A DNA stretch of 54,369 bases from Campylobacterales bacterium. Lineage in GTDB: Bacteria; Campylobacterota; Campylobacteria; Campylobacterales; Sulfurospirillaceae. Both the position numbers and the translations under genes were made by a program. The stretch is from positions 1-54,369 of the forward strand of contig JAFGFU010000030.1 of the NCBI GenBank assembly GCA_016930915.1, in the 5' to 3' direction. Below, piece after piece: positions 28,323 through 36,164 of the stretch. Numbering within the stretch: position 1 is the stretch's first letter; each line of letters begins with the position of its first letter. Under the pieces are notes generated by a model that was not told the origin of the DNA, did not search any database, and was given only the letters and a program-made list of their open reading frames with translations.

Positions 28323-29318
28323 TTATTTCGCAGGAATGATAATCCCTTTGTAAGGACCAAATTTGTGTTGGTGACGGGTGTGGTTTGTATCATACGGTCC
28401 CACATCGCTATCTGGCACTTTGACTTTTGTATCAGGAAAATCTTTTTCACGGTTTGCCTTTATAGGACGCAGTTTATCGTAATCGTTGATATATGCCGCA
28501 ACATCATACGCTTGCGCATCGGTTAAGATACGGTTGTGATTGTCCGCACCCAAAGGCATATTCGCTACAATCCAATCCGCCGCACGAAGCACACGGTACA
28601 TGCCCGCACCCGTGTTGTAACTATCTTTGCCCCAAAGTGCTGGGAACTCATAGCCATTGGCTTTACCTTCACGCTTCACACCCTCACCATTTTCACCATG
28701 ACAAGAAGCACAATGCTCTTTATACACTTTCTCACCCGCAATCGGATCAGCTGCACGGCTCATAACCATCTTGCGATCGACTTGTGGAAACTCTGCTCCC
28801 GATACTTTTGCACCTACAGGAATACCTTGCGCTAACCAGTGCATATACGTCACAATGGCTCGCATCTCTTTACCGTTTTCTGGTAAAGCTCTACCGTTCA
28901 TACTGCGCTCCATACAGCCATTGACTCGCTCCTCAATGCTACCAATGTTTTCATCACGGTTTCGGTATTGAGGAAAATTACCCATGGTTGCCATAAAAGG
29001 CGCTGACCACTTTTTCGTACCCGCTTCTTGGTGACAGGACGCACAAGCGAAATTATTGCCCGCATAACGCATTTTAGGATCAGCCACCTCTGGACCGATG
29101 TACTTATATGTCTCGCTCACCAACGCTTTTCCGTAGCGTACGGTATCACCAAAAAGGTTATTAGGAATCGTACTCTCATCAGGAGCCTTCCAATCTTTAA
29201 CCACCACAGGGGTAAATCCTTTATTGGCACGCTGATTGAGCGTTGCTACATCGAGTGCTAAAAGTGTACTTGTGCCCACAAGCAACACTGCCATAGAAAT
29301 AAGAGAAATATGTTTCAT
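28323..29318 (-). CDS. tsdA: TsdA-type dihaem cytochrome c (thiosulfate dehydrogenase / tetrathionate reductase)
   Basis: A 331-residue exported cytochrome. A signal peptide ends near residue 21. Two c-type haem sites are Cys92-x2-Cys95-His96 (ACASCHQEAG) and Cys203-x2-Cys206-His207 (HCASCHGENG). Family blocks are NFPQYRNRDENIGSIEERVN, GCMERSMNG, FPALWGKDSYNTGAGMYRVL and ANMPLGAD. Cys135 in GCMERS is plausibly the unusual cysteine haem ligand of TsdA. TsdA interconverts two thiosulfate and tetrathionate; in Campylobacter jejuni it acts as a tetrathionate reductase, so that direction is likely here. It is divergent from a Cache-regulator-kinase operon, whose control region it shares. Confidence 0.9.
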   Translation of the reverse strand: MKHISLISMAVLLVGTSTLLALDVATLNQRANKGFTPVVVKDWKAPDESTIPNNLFGDTVRYGKALVSETYKYIGPEVADPKMRYAGNNFACASCHQEAGTKKWSAPFMATMGNFPQYRNRDENIGSIEERVNGCMERSMNGRALPENGKEMRAIVTYMHWLAQGIPVGAKVSGAEFPQVDRKMVMSRAADPIAGEKVYKEHCASCHGENGEGVKREGKANGYEFPALWGKDSYNTGAGMYRVLRAADWIVANMPLGADNHNRILTDAQAYDVAAYINDYDKLRPIKANREKDFPDTKVKVPDSDVGPYDTNHTRHQHKFGPYKGIIIPAK

Positions 29319-29366
29319 AAAATGCCTCCTTTAAATTATTCTCATGGCTTAATCATAAGCTTTCAT

Positions 29367-29411
29367 CGTCACTTTTTCGTCAATTTTATACGGCTGCATT
29401 TAAGGTATAAT
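29367..29411. promoter_or_regulatory. Shared control region with phased direct repeat, tsdA and sensor operon
   Basis: CGTCA occurs at 29367-29371 and again at 29378-29382, each followed by a T-rich stretch (CGTCACTTTTT then CGTCAATTTTA), an 11-bp period. TATAAT at 29406-29411 is a -10 for the rightward sensor operon, and the repeat ends just where its -35 would lie. TTGACG on the minus strand overlaps the repeat and could serve tsdA. This fits an OmpR-type site controlling both directions. Confidence 0.5.
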
Positions 29412-29440
29412 TTGAAAGCAAGCCTCACAAAGGAGAACAA

Positions 29441-30379
29441 ATTAAAACAGTTCGTATTTACGTACTTTTGCTTATTTTGTGTCTACTCTCAATGCTGACA
29501 TTGGGAATTTTCATCTATAAAGTCAACCATAATCTCTACATTGAAGATGCAAAAAACAGTGTTGAGAGCGTTTTAGGACTTACCCAAGAGCTTTTGGAGC
29601 ATGAAAAACAATTAGCCCTTAGTATTGCGCTTATTCTGAGTAATAACGAAACACTGAAACAAGGTTACCTTCAAAACAACCGTACACTCCTTTTTCAAAC
29701 CCTCCAAAATGAACTTCCTAGCATTAAAAACTATTTGCATATGGATAACCTTGAAGTCCAATTACACTCTAAAGAAGGCAAAGCGCTGGTTCGAAGTTGG
29801 AACTTTCAAAGTTACGGTGATGAGCTACTCTCTTTTCGTAAAGGGATTAACCTCGTGCACGAGCATCAAACCCCTTTGGTTTCTATAGAACTTGGAAAAC
29901 GCCTCAACATTAAAGCACTTGCCCCTGTTTTCGAACAGAGTGAACGCATTGGCTCTTTAGAAGTTATTCTTAATTTTAATACAATTGCCCGTAAACTGAG
30001 TGATAAAAAAATTCACTTTGTCATTTTAATGGATAAAAAATTTCTCGATATTGGAGAGTGGATGAAAGATAAAACATCTATTAACGAATTTATCCTTCTT
30101 AATGATGATTGTGCTTATTGTATTCCAACCCTTGAGACGCTTATTCGTAAACAAACGCTCGAAGAAGGATTTGCTCGCTCAAACACCACTCTTTTTGGCT
30201 TTACGCCTCTTTTTGACATTGAAAACAAACAGGTAGGTTACATTGGGGTCTGGTTTGATGAATCTTTACTAAAAGAGTCTCTTTTGCTAAAAGCTTCACT
30301 GACCCCAACGCTTGAATCGTTACATGTAACCCGTTTACACCCAGAAATTCCAAAAAACCATGAGATAGAAATCCGATGA
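29441..30379 (+). CDS. Membrane-anchored Cache sensor protein (module 2), ATT start proposed
   Basis: A 312-residue protein with an N-terminal anchor and an extracytoplasmic Cache-type domain (LQLHSKEGKALVRSW-like block VQLHSKEGKALVRSWNFQ, DELLSFRKGINLVHE, VSIELGKRLNIKALAPVF, IGSLEVILNFNTI). Paralogue of 12727-13575 and likewise without a kinase part. The start is odd. Canonical TTG 29468 has no ribosome site and would remove the basic end of the anchor. AAAGGAG at 29429-29435 is five bases before an in-frame ATT at 29441, giving (M)KTVRIYVLLLILCLL, a normal anchor like that of the paralogue. It overlaps the regulator by four bases. Confidence 0.75.
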   Translation: MKTVRIYVLLLILCLLSMLTLGIFIYKVNHNLYIEDAKNSVESVLGLTQELLEHEKQLALSIALILSNNETLKQGYLQNNRTLLFQTLQNELPSIKNYLHMDNLEVQLHSKEGKALVRSWNFQSYGDELLSFRKGINLVHEHQTPLVSIELGKRLNIKALAPVFEQSERIGSLEVILNFNTIARKLSDKKIHFVILMDKKFLDIGEWMKDKTSINEFILLNDDCAYCIPTLETLIRKQTLEEGFARSNTTLFGFTPLFDIENKQVGYIGVWFDESLLKESLLLKASLTPTLESLHVTRLHPEIPKNHEIEIR

Positions 30380-31035
30380 AAATTTTACTTCTTGAAGATG
30401 ATTTTACCTATAAAGAGAGTATTCAAGACTCCCTAGAAGAGATGGGCTACAGCGTTGATGCATACGATGATGGTGAAAAAGCGCTTGATGCTCTATTTGA
30501 AAAACACTACCATTTAGCGCTTTTGGATATTCGGGTTCCTGGCATGGATGGCTATGAGATTTTAAAAGAGATTCGCAAAGCGAAACTGGATGTGCCCATT
30601 ATTTTTATCACGTCACTTACAGACATCAATAATCTCTCTTTAGGGTATGAGCTAGGCTGTAATGACTATTTGCGTAAGCCTTTTTCCCTCAAAGAATTAC
30701 AGTACCGTGTCAACCAAACCCTTAAAAGTTACCATTTTCATACCAATCTTGATGTGATTCCTCTCTCCCATGGCTTTTCCTATCACAATCATGACCAAAG
30801 CCTCTGGTTCGATACGGTGCAAGTTCCGTTAAGTAATCATGAACGAAAACTTCTTTTTGTTCTTCTTAAAAATAGAGGATATTTTATCTCTGCTGAACTG
30901 ATTCACGATGCGGTATGGGAAGGCAAAGAGATTGGGGAGAATGATATTCGGATGCTGATTAAAAAACTAAGAGATAAAACCGATAAAGATTTTATTATAA
31001 CTGCTAAAGGCATAGGATATAAAATTGAAAAATGA
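30376..31035 (+). CDS. OmpR-family response regulator (module 2)
   Basis: A 219-residue regulator with receiver and winged-helix domains. Acidic residues are in LLLEDDFTY, the phospho-acceptor is Asp51 (LALLDIRVPGMDGY), Thr/Ser is in IFITSLTD and Lys in DYLRKPFSL. The C-terminal domain has SNHERKLLFVLLKNRG and ENDIRMLIKKLRDK, ending in AKGIGYKIEK. Highly similar to the regulator at 14740-15411 along its length, so the two arose by duplication. It is the middle gene of the Cache-regulator-kinase operon divergent from tsdA. Confidence 0.92.
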   Translation: MKILLLEDDFTYKESIQDSLEEMGYSVDAYDDGEKALDALFEKHYHLALLDIRVPGMDGYEILKEIRKAKLDVPIIFITSLTDINNLSLGYELGCNDYLRKPFSLKELQYRVNQTLKSYHFHTNLDVIPLSHGFSYHNHDQSLWFDTVQVPLSNHERKLLFVLLKNRGYFISAELIHDAVWEGKEIGENDIRMLIKKLRDKTDKDFIITAKGIGYKIEK

Positions 31036-32164
31036 GACAAAAAGTGTTTTTGCATTTGCAATGATTTTAACTTTTTTAACCCTCCTTCTTGTCTCTTTTC
31101 CACTGCTAAATTACCTCTCTGTTTCCTTACGTCTCAATCAACTCACACAAGAAAATCAACTCAAAGCCTATGCCAAAGAGCTTGAGGTAACCATTCAAAA
31201 TATTATGCCTGTGCAAAAGACCTTTTTGTTTCCTCGCTCTATTCTCTATAAAGTTGCGCTTTTAGACGCAAACAATCATATTATTTTTTCACTGATTAAC
31301 GAAGCTATTCCACCTATTAATGACGCCTTTGTACGCAGTGGAAAAAGCCTTTTTTACCGCCATACCTTACCTCCTAATGTTTTACATGTAAAGCATTTAA
31401 TTATTCAAAAAGAGATAAGCCATTCAAAAGTTTTTTTTGACAGTTTGATTGTCATTGGGGTGGTGATTATTGGAATGTTTTTGCTTACATTTTTACTGCT
31501 AAAACTACTTTTGAAACCTTACATTGAGACTTCATCACGTATGAATCACTTTTTTACCGATGTCATGCACGAGCTAAAAACACCTCTGGGTATTATGCAA
31601 CTCAACCTTGAAGGATTGGTAAAAAAGTACAAAGATAAACGCCTCAATCGCTCACTAGCAGCACTCTCTACCCTCTCTACACTGTATGATGATTTGGAGT
31701 ACCTCATTAAATACAAAACCATTACCTACACCAAAGAGAATCTGCCTATTTCTGACTTTTTAGAAGAGCGTATTGCCTACTTTGAAGCACTTAGTTCCTC
31801 CAAAGAGATGTGCATACAAGCTTCCATTGAGCCTGAACACATGCTGTATATTAATCGTATTGAATTTCAACGGATTGTTGATAACACCATTACCAATGCT
31901 ATTAAATACTCTCCTGCTAAAACAAGCCTCTTTATTGCTTTATTACAAAACGATACGGGTCTTTATCTTTGCATTAAAGATGAGGGTATGGGCATTAAAG
32001 AGATTGATAAAATTTTTGAACGTCACTACAGGGGAGATATTTACAAAGGTGGATTTGGAATAGGTCTTAGTATTGTTAAAAGTATTTGTGATAAGTATAA
32101 AATCGAGATTGAAGTTAAATCAGAAGAGAAAAAAGGAACGGAGTTTATTTATAAATTAAAGTAA
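31025..32164 (+). CDS. Sensor histidine kinase (module 2)
   Basis: A 379-residue membrane kinase. TM1 is about residues 9-29, an extracytoplasmic loop of about 90 residues follows, and TM2 is about 140-162. The H box is MHELKTPLGIMQLNLEGL, the N box RIVDNTITNAIKYSP, the G boxes DEGMGIKEIDKIFERHY and GGFGIGLSIVKSIC. There is no clear HAMP domain, as in the module 1 kinase. The start is TTG 31025, with AGGA seven bases upstream inside the regulator's last codons. It contains TTTACATGTAAA at 31381, read as LHVK in the periplasmic loop. Confidence 0.9.
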   Translation: MKNETKSVFAFAMILTFLTLLLVSFPLLNYLSVSLRLNQLTQENQLKAYAKELEVTIQNIMPVQKTFLFPRSILYKVALLDANNHIIFSLINEAIPPINDAFVRSGKSLFYRHTLPPNVLHVKHLIIQKEISHSKVFFDSLIVIGVVIIGMFLLTFLLLKLLLKPYIETSSRMNHFFTDVMHELKTPLGIMQLNLEGLVKKYKDKRLNRSLAALSTLSTLYDDLEYLIKYKTITYTKENLPISDFLEERIAYFEALSSSKEMCIQASIEPEHMLYINRIEFQRIVDNTITNAIKYSPAKTSLFIALLQNDTGLYLCIKDEGMGIKEIDKIFERHYRGDIYKGGFGIGLSIVKSICDKYKIEIEVKSEEKKGTEFIYKLK

Positions 32165-32191
32165 AAAAAAGGAGGAGAAATTCTCCTCCTA
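32163..32191 (-). terminator. Intrinsic terminator after the cold-shock gene
   Basis: On the minus strand AGGAGGAGAA, a short loop and CTCCTCCT followed by eight Ts form a textbook terminator six bases after the cold-shock stop. It begins one base before the end of the convergent kinase stop codon, so it may act in both directions. Confidence 0.88.
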
Positions 32192-32196
32192 AAGTC

Positions 32197-32412
32197 TTAT
32201 AGACCTGTTACGTTCTCAGCTTGAGGACCTTTTGGACCTTCGCCTAGTTCATAAGTCACTTTTTGACCTTCTGCTAAAGAAACACGGCCGTAACCTGTTC
32301 TGTTCACTTGACGAAAGTGTACGAATACATCTTTTCCGCCATCATTTGGTTGGATAAAACCAAAACCTTTTTCATTGTTAAACCATTTAACGGTTCCCTC
32401 TAATAAAGCCAT
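32197..32412 (-). CDS. Cold-shock-domain protein (CspA family)
   Basis: A 71-residue single cold-shock domain. [17 protein letters not shown] carries RNP1 (KGFGFIQ) and VFVHFRQV carries RNP2; [11 protein letters not shown] and [10 protein letters not shown] complete the fold. It acts as an RNA/single-strand DNA chaperone. CTCCTG before the CAT on the plus strand is the ribosome site. A gap of about 190 bases upstream leaves room for a long 5' leader, as is usual for csp genes. It terminates at the strong hairpin 32163-32191. Confidence 0.95.
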   Translation of the reverse strand: MALLEGTVKWFNNEKGFGFIQPNDGGKDVFVHFRQVNRTGYGRVSLAEGQKVTYELGEGPKGPQAENVTGL

Positions 32413-32600
32413 TCTATGCTCCTGTTATAAGATCGAAAAGTAGAAAATTGAGTATTTTTGGAGTATTTAGGATGCTAACTAAAGGTCACGTATCACAAAA
32501 CTACCAAAGATGAACTCGAACCTCATCTTTCTAGGAAAATAGTGTATCTTATTTTTCAAAATAAAGCAAATATAAATTTTACTTGACCTATACTGAATGC

Positions 32601-35123
32601 ATGAAAATAGCAAAAACCTACACATTTTACACAACACTCATACTTTTGATAACCATCATACTTCTTGTGAGTGTATGGTTTGGCAAAAAAACAGAAGAAG
32701 AACGCCATATTGCACAAGAGCAAGTGAGCGTTTTTGAGCGTTACCATGCTGTACTTGCTTTAGAAAAAACATTAATTAAAAAAATTGTTTTTGACTACTC
32801 TATTTGGGATGAAATGGTTGATTTTGCAGATAAACCCGATCTTGCGTGGAGTAAAGACAATTTAGAACCCATGATTGAGACATTTAACGTTTCTTATATT
32901 TATGTCTATAACACAGAAAAAGAATTGGTCTACCATTTTAACCCCAAAACGCATCCTTTGTATACACCCAATTTAAGCTCTCTTTCTACCAAAACGCCTC
33001 AGTTTAAAGAGTTTTTTGAATTTCACGATGGAAAATGCATACAATTTTTTCTCGCCCCTATTCATGGGTACTTGGATGCAAAAAGAGAGAGCAAACCTTT
33101 AGGTTTTTTTGTGCTGGGTCGTATTTTAGATGAGGCTTTTTTTAAAAATATGGAAAAAATCACCTTGGGTCAATCCTTGCTGGTTGAAGCAAAAAATCAT
33201 CAACCAAACAGTGCCCCCTTTCATGTAGAATTACATTCACTCGATAATGAAACGGTTGGCTATATTGAGTTTGACTATCGTCCATTAGTCATTCTTTTTA
33301 TTGCAAAATTACAAAATTCCCTCGCACTTTCAGGCATTATTTTATTATCTATCTCATTTTTATTATTTTACTTATTAACAAAAAATACTCTTTTTAAACC
33401 CATTTATCTCATCTCTATGGCACTTAAGACACGCCATTTGAGCTATATTTTTTCCCTTTCAAAGAAAAATAATGAATTGGGAGAAATCGCACATCTTATT
33501 TACAAACATGAAAAACAAAAAAAACTTTTAGAAGAGTATAAAGAAATTATTGATGAGAATACGATTGTCTCAAAAACCAATAAAAAAGGGATTATTACCT
33601 ATGTCAATGATCAATTCATTGCCATGTCAGGTTACTCAAAAGAAGAACTAATAGGTAAACCACACAATATTGTCCGCCACCCTGATACACCTGCTCTTTT
33701 TTTCAAAGAGATGTGGAGTGTCCTTAAAGATGGAAAAATATGGAAAGGAATTATTAAAAATAGACGTAAAGATGGCAGTAACTACTATGTGAAATCTATT
33801 ATTATGCCTCTGTTTACTCTTGATGGTGAAATTGAATCGTATATGGCGATTCGACACGATGTGAGTGATTTATTTGAAAAACTTGAACTGCTTCAACAAG
33901 AAAGTTCTTTAGATTTACCAGGTCGTAAACATCTTTTTGAAAGTATTGAAAATGCGAAAGCTCCACATCTTGCGATTTTAAATATTTGTGATTTTAGAGA
34001 AATTAATACGCTCTATGGTCAATCTTTTGGTGATCTTTATTTAAAACAGCTAGCACACACTATCCAAAAACACCTTCCTGAGAACATACACTTTTTTCAT
34101 CTTCAAGGCGATGAGTTTGCGCTTTTTTCTGACGCATATATGACAGAGGAATCTTTTACTCAGTTTTGTCAAAATCTTTTAACAAACGTACATCAAGAAG
34201 GCATTCGTATTAACAATAAACCTTACACCTTAGCCCTTCGTATTGGGATAGCCAATGGACTCTCTTATCTTTACAATCGTGCTGAAATTGCCATTAAAGA
34301 AGCACGCAAAGAACACAAATCTTTAGTCATTTATGATGATAGTGAGGGGTTTAAAGAGCGCCTTCAAGAGGATATTCAATGGAATAAAACATTACGAGAA
34401 GCCTTAACACACAACCGTTTTACTATTTTTATGCAAGAAATTGTACCTTTACATGTAAAAGCCAATACTCGTAAAAAATATGAGATTTTAATTCGTCTTA
34501 TTGATGAAACAGGTCGCATTATTTCTCCATTTCATTTTATTGACCTTGCAAAACGTATGCATCTTTACGCACAATTAACCCAATTTGTTCTCAATGAAAG
34601 TATTCGTGTTGCTTTAGAGCTTGATTGTGATATTTCTATTAATATCACTAAAGAAGATATTTTAAACCATGAAACGACTATGCACTTATTCAATCTTTTA
34701 CATCAGCACCCTAATCTTAAAGGGCGTATTACGCTTGAACTTGTAGAATCAGAAGGTATTGAAGATTCCCAAGATGTGCGTTTGTTTCTTCAAAAAGCAC
34801 ATGCGAATGGCTGTCTTTTGGCTATTGATGATTTTGGTTCTGGATACTCCAATTTTGAGTACCTTATGCGATTATCGGTCAATTTTATTAAAATCGATGG
34901 TTCTCTGATTAAAAATATTGATAAAGATGGCAATGCCTATGAAACCGTTAAAACCATTACTAATTTCGCTAAAAATTTAAACATTCAAGTCGTAGCAGAA
35001 TTTGTTCACAGCAAAGAAGTCCTGCAAAAAGTTCAAGAGTTAAATATTGATTTTGCACAGGGCTTTTATCTCCATGAGCCTAGCCCTAAAAATAAATTAA
35101 AACATCCCTATGAACGCTATTGA
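32601..35123 (+). CDS. CHASE4-PAS-GGDEF-EAL membrane c-di-GMP protein
   Basis: An 840-residue membrane signalling protein. TM1 is about residues 9-30, an extracytoplasmic CHASE4-type domain follows (KKIVFDYSIWDEMVDFAD), TM2 is about 225-250, then PAS (ITYVNDQFIAMSGYSKEEL), GGDEF and EAL. The cyclase motif is altered to QGDEF (HLQGDEFAL), so cyclase activity is doubtful. EAL keeps YEILIRL, INITKED, ELVESEGI, IDDFGSGYSN, IKIDGSLI, AEFV and QGF, so phosphodiesterase activity is likely. I prefer ATG 32601; a TTG at 32583 is in frame. Neither has a good ribosome site. It overlaps the DUF309 gene by 14 bases. Confidence 0.87.
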   Translation: MKIAKTYTFYTTLILLITIILLVSVWFGKKTEEERHIAQEQVSVFERYHAVLALEKTLIKKIVFDYSIWDEMVDFADKPDLAWSKDNLEPMIETFNVSYIYVYNTEKELVYHFNPKTHPLYTPNLSSLSTKTPQFKEFFEFHDGKCIQFFLAPIHGYLDAKRESKPLGFFVLGRILDEAFFKNMEKITLGQSLLVEAKNHQPNSAPFHVELHSLDNETVGYIEFDYRPLVILFIAKLQNSLALSGIILLSISFLLFYLLTKNTLFKPIYLISMALKTRHLSYIFSLSKKNNELGEIAHLIYKHEKQKKLLEEYKEIIDENTIVSKTNKKGIITYVNDQFIAMSGYSKEELIGKPHNIVRHPDTPALFFKEMWSVLKDGKIWKGIIKNRRKDGSNYYVKSIIMPLFTLDGEIESYMAIRHDVSDLFEKLELLQQESSLDLPGRKHLFESIENAKAPHLAILNICDFREINTLYGQSFGDLYLKQLAHTIQKHLPENIHFFHLQGDEFALFSDAYMTEESFTQFCQNLLTNVHQEGIRINNKPYTLALRIGIANGLSYLYNRAEIAIKEARKEHKSLVIYDDSEGFKERLQEDIQWNKTLREALTHNRFTIFMQEIVPLHVKANTRKKYEILIRLIDETGRIISPFHFIDLAKRMHLYAQLTQFVLNESIRVALELDCDISINITKEDILNHETTMHLFNLLHQHPNLKGRITLELVESEGIEDSQDVRLFLQKAHANGCLLAIDDFGSGYSNFEYLMRLSVNFIKIDGSLIKNIDKDGNAYETVKTITNFAKNLNIQVVAEFVHSKEVLQKVQELNIDFAQGFYLHEPSPKNKLKHPYERY

Positions 35124-35424
35124 ATCTTTTTTAATGGTGGTTGAAAACAATCAGTTTGTAGATGGACATGAAGTGTTAGAAGAAGAATGGAAACGCCTCA
35201 AAAAAATTCCTGAATCTGAGAATGAAGCAAAAATTCTTAAAGGGCTTATTAATGCTTCTACCGCATTAGCCCTTGCCTGCAAAGGAAAAAAAGAGGGTGC
35301 AATGCGTGTTTGGCAAACCTATGAAAAATACGCACCTCTGATTGCACAAATACCTTTAGTACATACCCAACTTTACCAAAAAGCACAGAGCCTTTTAGCG
35401 GATAAATACACCCTTTACATGTAA
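35110..35424 (+). CDS. DUF309 protein
   Basis: A 104-residue protein of the DUF309 family, recognised by NNQFVDGHEVLEEEWKRLK near residues 14-32 and the helical region KGLINASTALALACKGKKEG. Function unknown. It is translated with the c-di-GMP protein (14-base overlap). Its stop TAA lies in a TTTACATGTAAA palindrome (35414-35425) that also holds the stop of the convergent TauE gene, so both proteins end in Tyr-Met. Confidence 0.85.
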   Translation: MNAIESFLMVVENNQFVDGHEVLEEEWKRLKKIPESENEAKILKGLINASTALALACKGKKEGAMRVWQTYEKYAPLIAQIPLVHTQLYQKAQSLLADKYTLYM

Positions 35425-35425
35425 A
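35414..35425. repeat. TTTACATGTAAA supplying both stops of a convergent gene pair
   Basis: Read rightward, the palindrome contains TAC ATG TAA and ends the DUF309 protein. Read leftward, it contains TTT TAC ATG TAA and ends the TauE protein. The two genes overlap by exactly 10 bases inside it. Confidence 0.95.
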
Positions 35426-36164
35426 AAGTTGAGTAAATCAAATAAAGCGATAAAACCCATAAAACAATGTTTAAAATCTTTTTATACAAAACTTCGTCAA
35501 TGTGGTCTTGCATGCGACTACCTATAAAAAATCCGCTTATGGCAATAAGAACATAAGGTGTAATGACTGTAACATTTTCAAACGTTAAATTGCCATGATA
35601 CGTAAAAATAAAAACCTGAAGTATCTTATTGGTAATAAAACAAAAGCTCATCACGCCAATAGCGCGCTTTTTCTCTAAGTTGAGCTCTAAAATTAAAATA
35701 ATCAAAACAGGAATCATAATATTAGCAATACCACCGACAATACCACTTAAAAAACCAAAAATCATGGTCATATAAATAGGGTGTGTTGCGACACTTCGTG
35801 TGAGTGAAATTTTGAGTCTTTCTTTATTGAGATAAAGTAGAATAACACTTGCCAAAACGAGTTTGTAATAAGGTGTGTAATAGAGCACCAATAAATTTGT
35901 CCCTAAAATACTTCCTACAATAACGCTCGCAATTAATAACCGATAGGCTCTCCAGATTTCTCCAAATGAATTATCTCGTTTTAGGCTTAAAAAATTAACG
36001 GCAATGGTAGGAAAAAGTGTAAAAAGAACCGCTTTTTTAAGGTCTAAAAAAAGTGCAAAAAGCGGTGTTGCCATCATAGGGAAACCAAAGCCTAAAGTTC
36101 CATGAACAATGCCTGCAAACAAAACAATCAGTGCTTCATACCAAAAAAAGTCATTACCAAACAC
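35415..36164 (-). CDS. TauE/SafE-family membrane exporter
   Basis: A 249-residue membrane protein with about eight hydrophobic segments. VLFAGIVHGTLGFGFPMMAT is the TauE/SafE signature, with SGIVGGIANIMIPVLI as the second internal repeat and SGFFIGSRM near the end. Family members export sulfite, sulfoacetate and other anions. Near sulfur respiration genes a sulfite exporter is plausible, because thiosulfate reduction releases sulfite; this is inference. The start is GTG 36164, overlapping the ribD end by 11 bases. The stop is shared with the palindrome at 35414-35425. Confidence 0.85.
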   Translation of the reverse strand: MFGNDFFWYEALIVLFAGIVHGTLGFGFPMMATPLFALFLDLKKAVLFTLFPTIAVNFLSLKRDNSFGEIWRAYRLLIASVIVGSILGTNLLVLYYTPYYKLVLASVILLYLNKERLKISLTRSVATHPIYMTMIFGFLSGIVGGIANIMIPVLIILILELNLEKKRAIGVMSFCFITNKILQVFIFTYHGNLTFENVTVITPYVLIAISGFFIGSRMQDHIDEVLYKKILNIVLWVLSLYLIYSTFYM

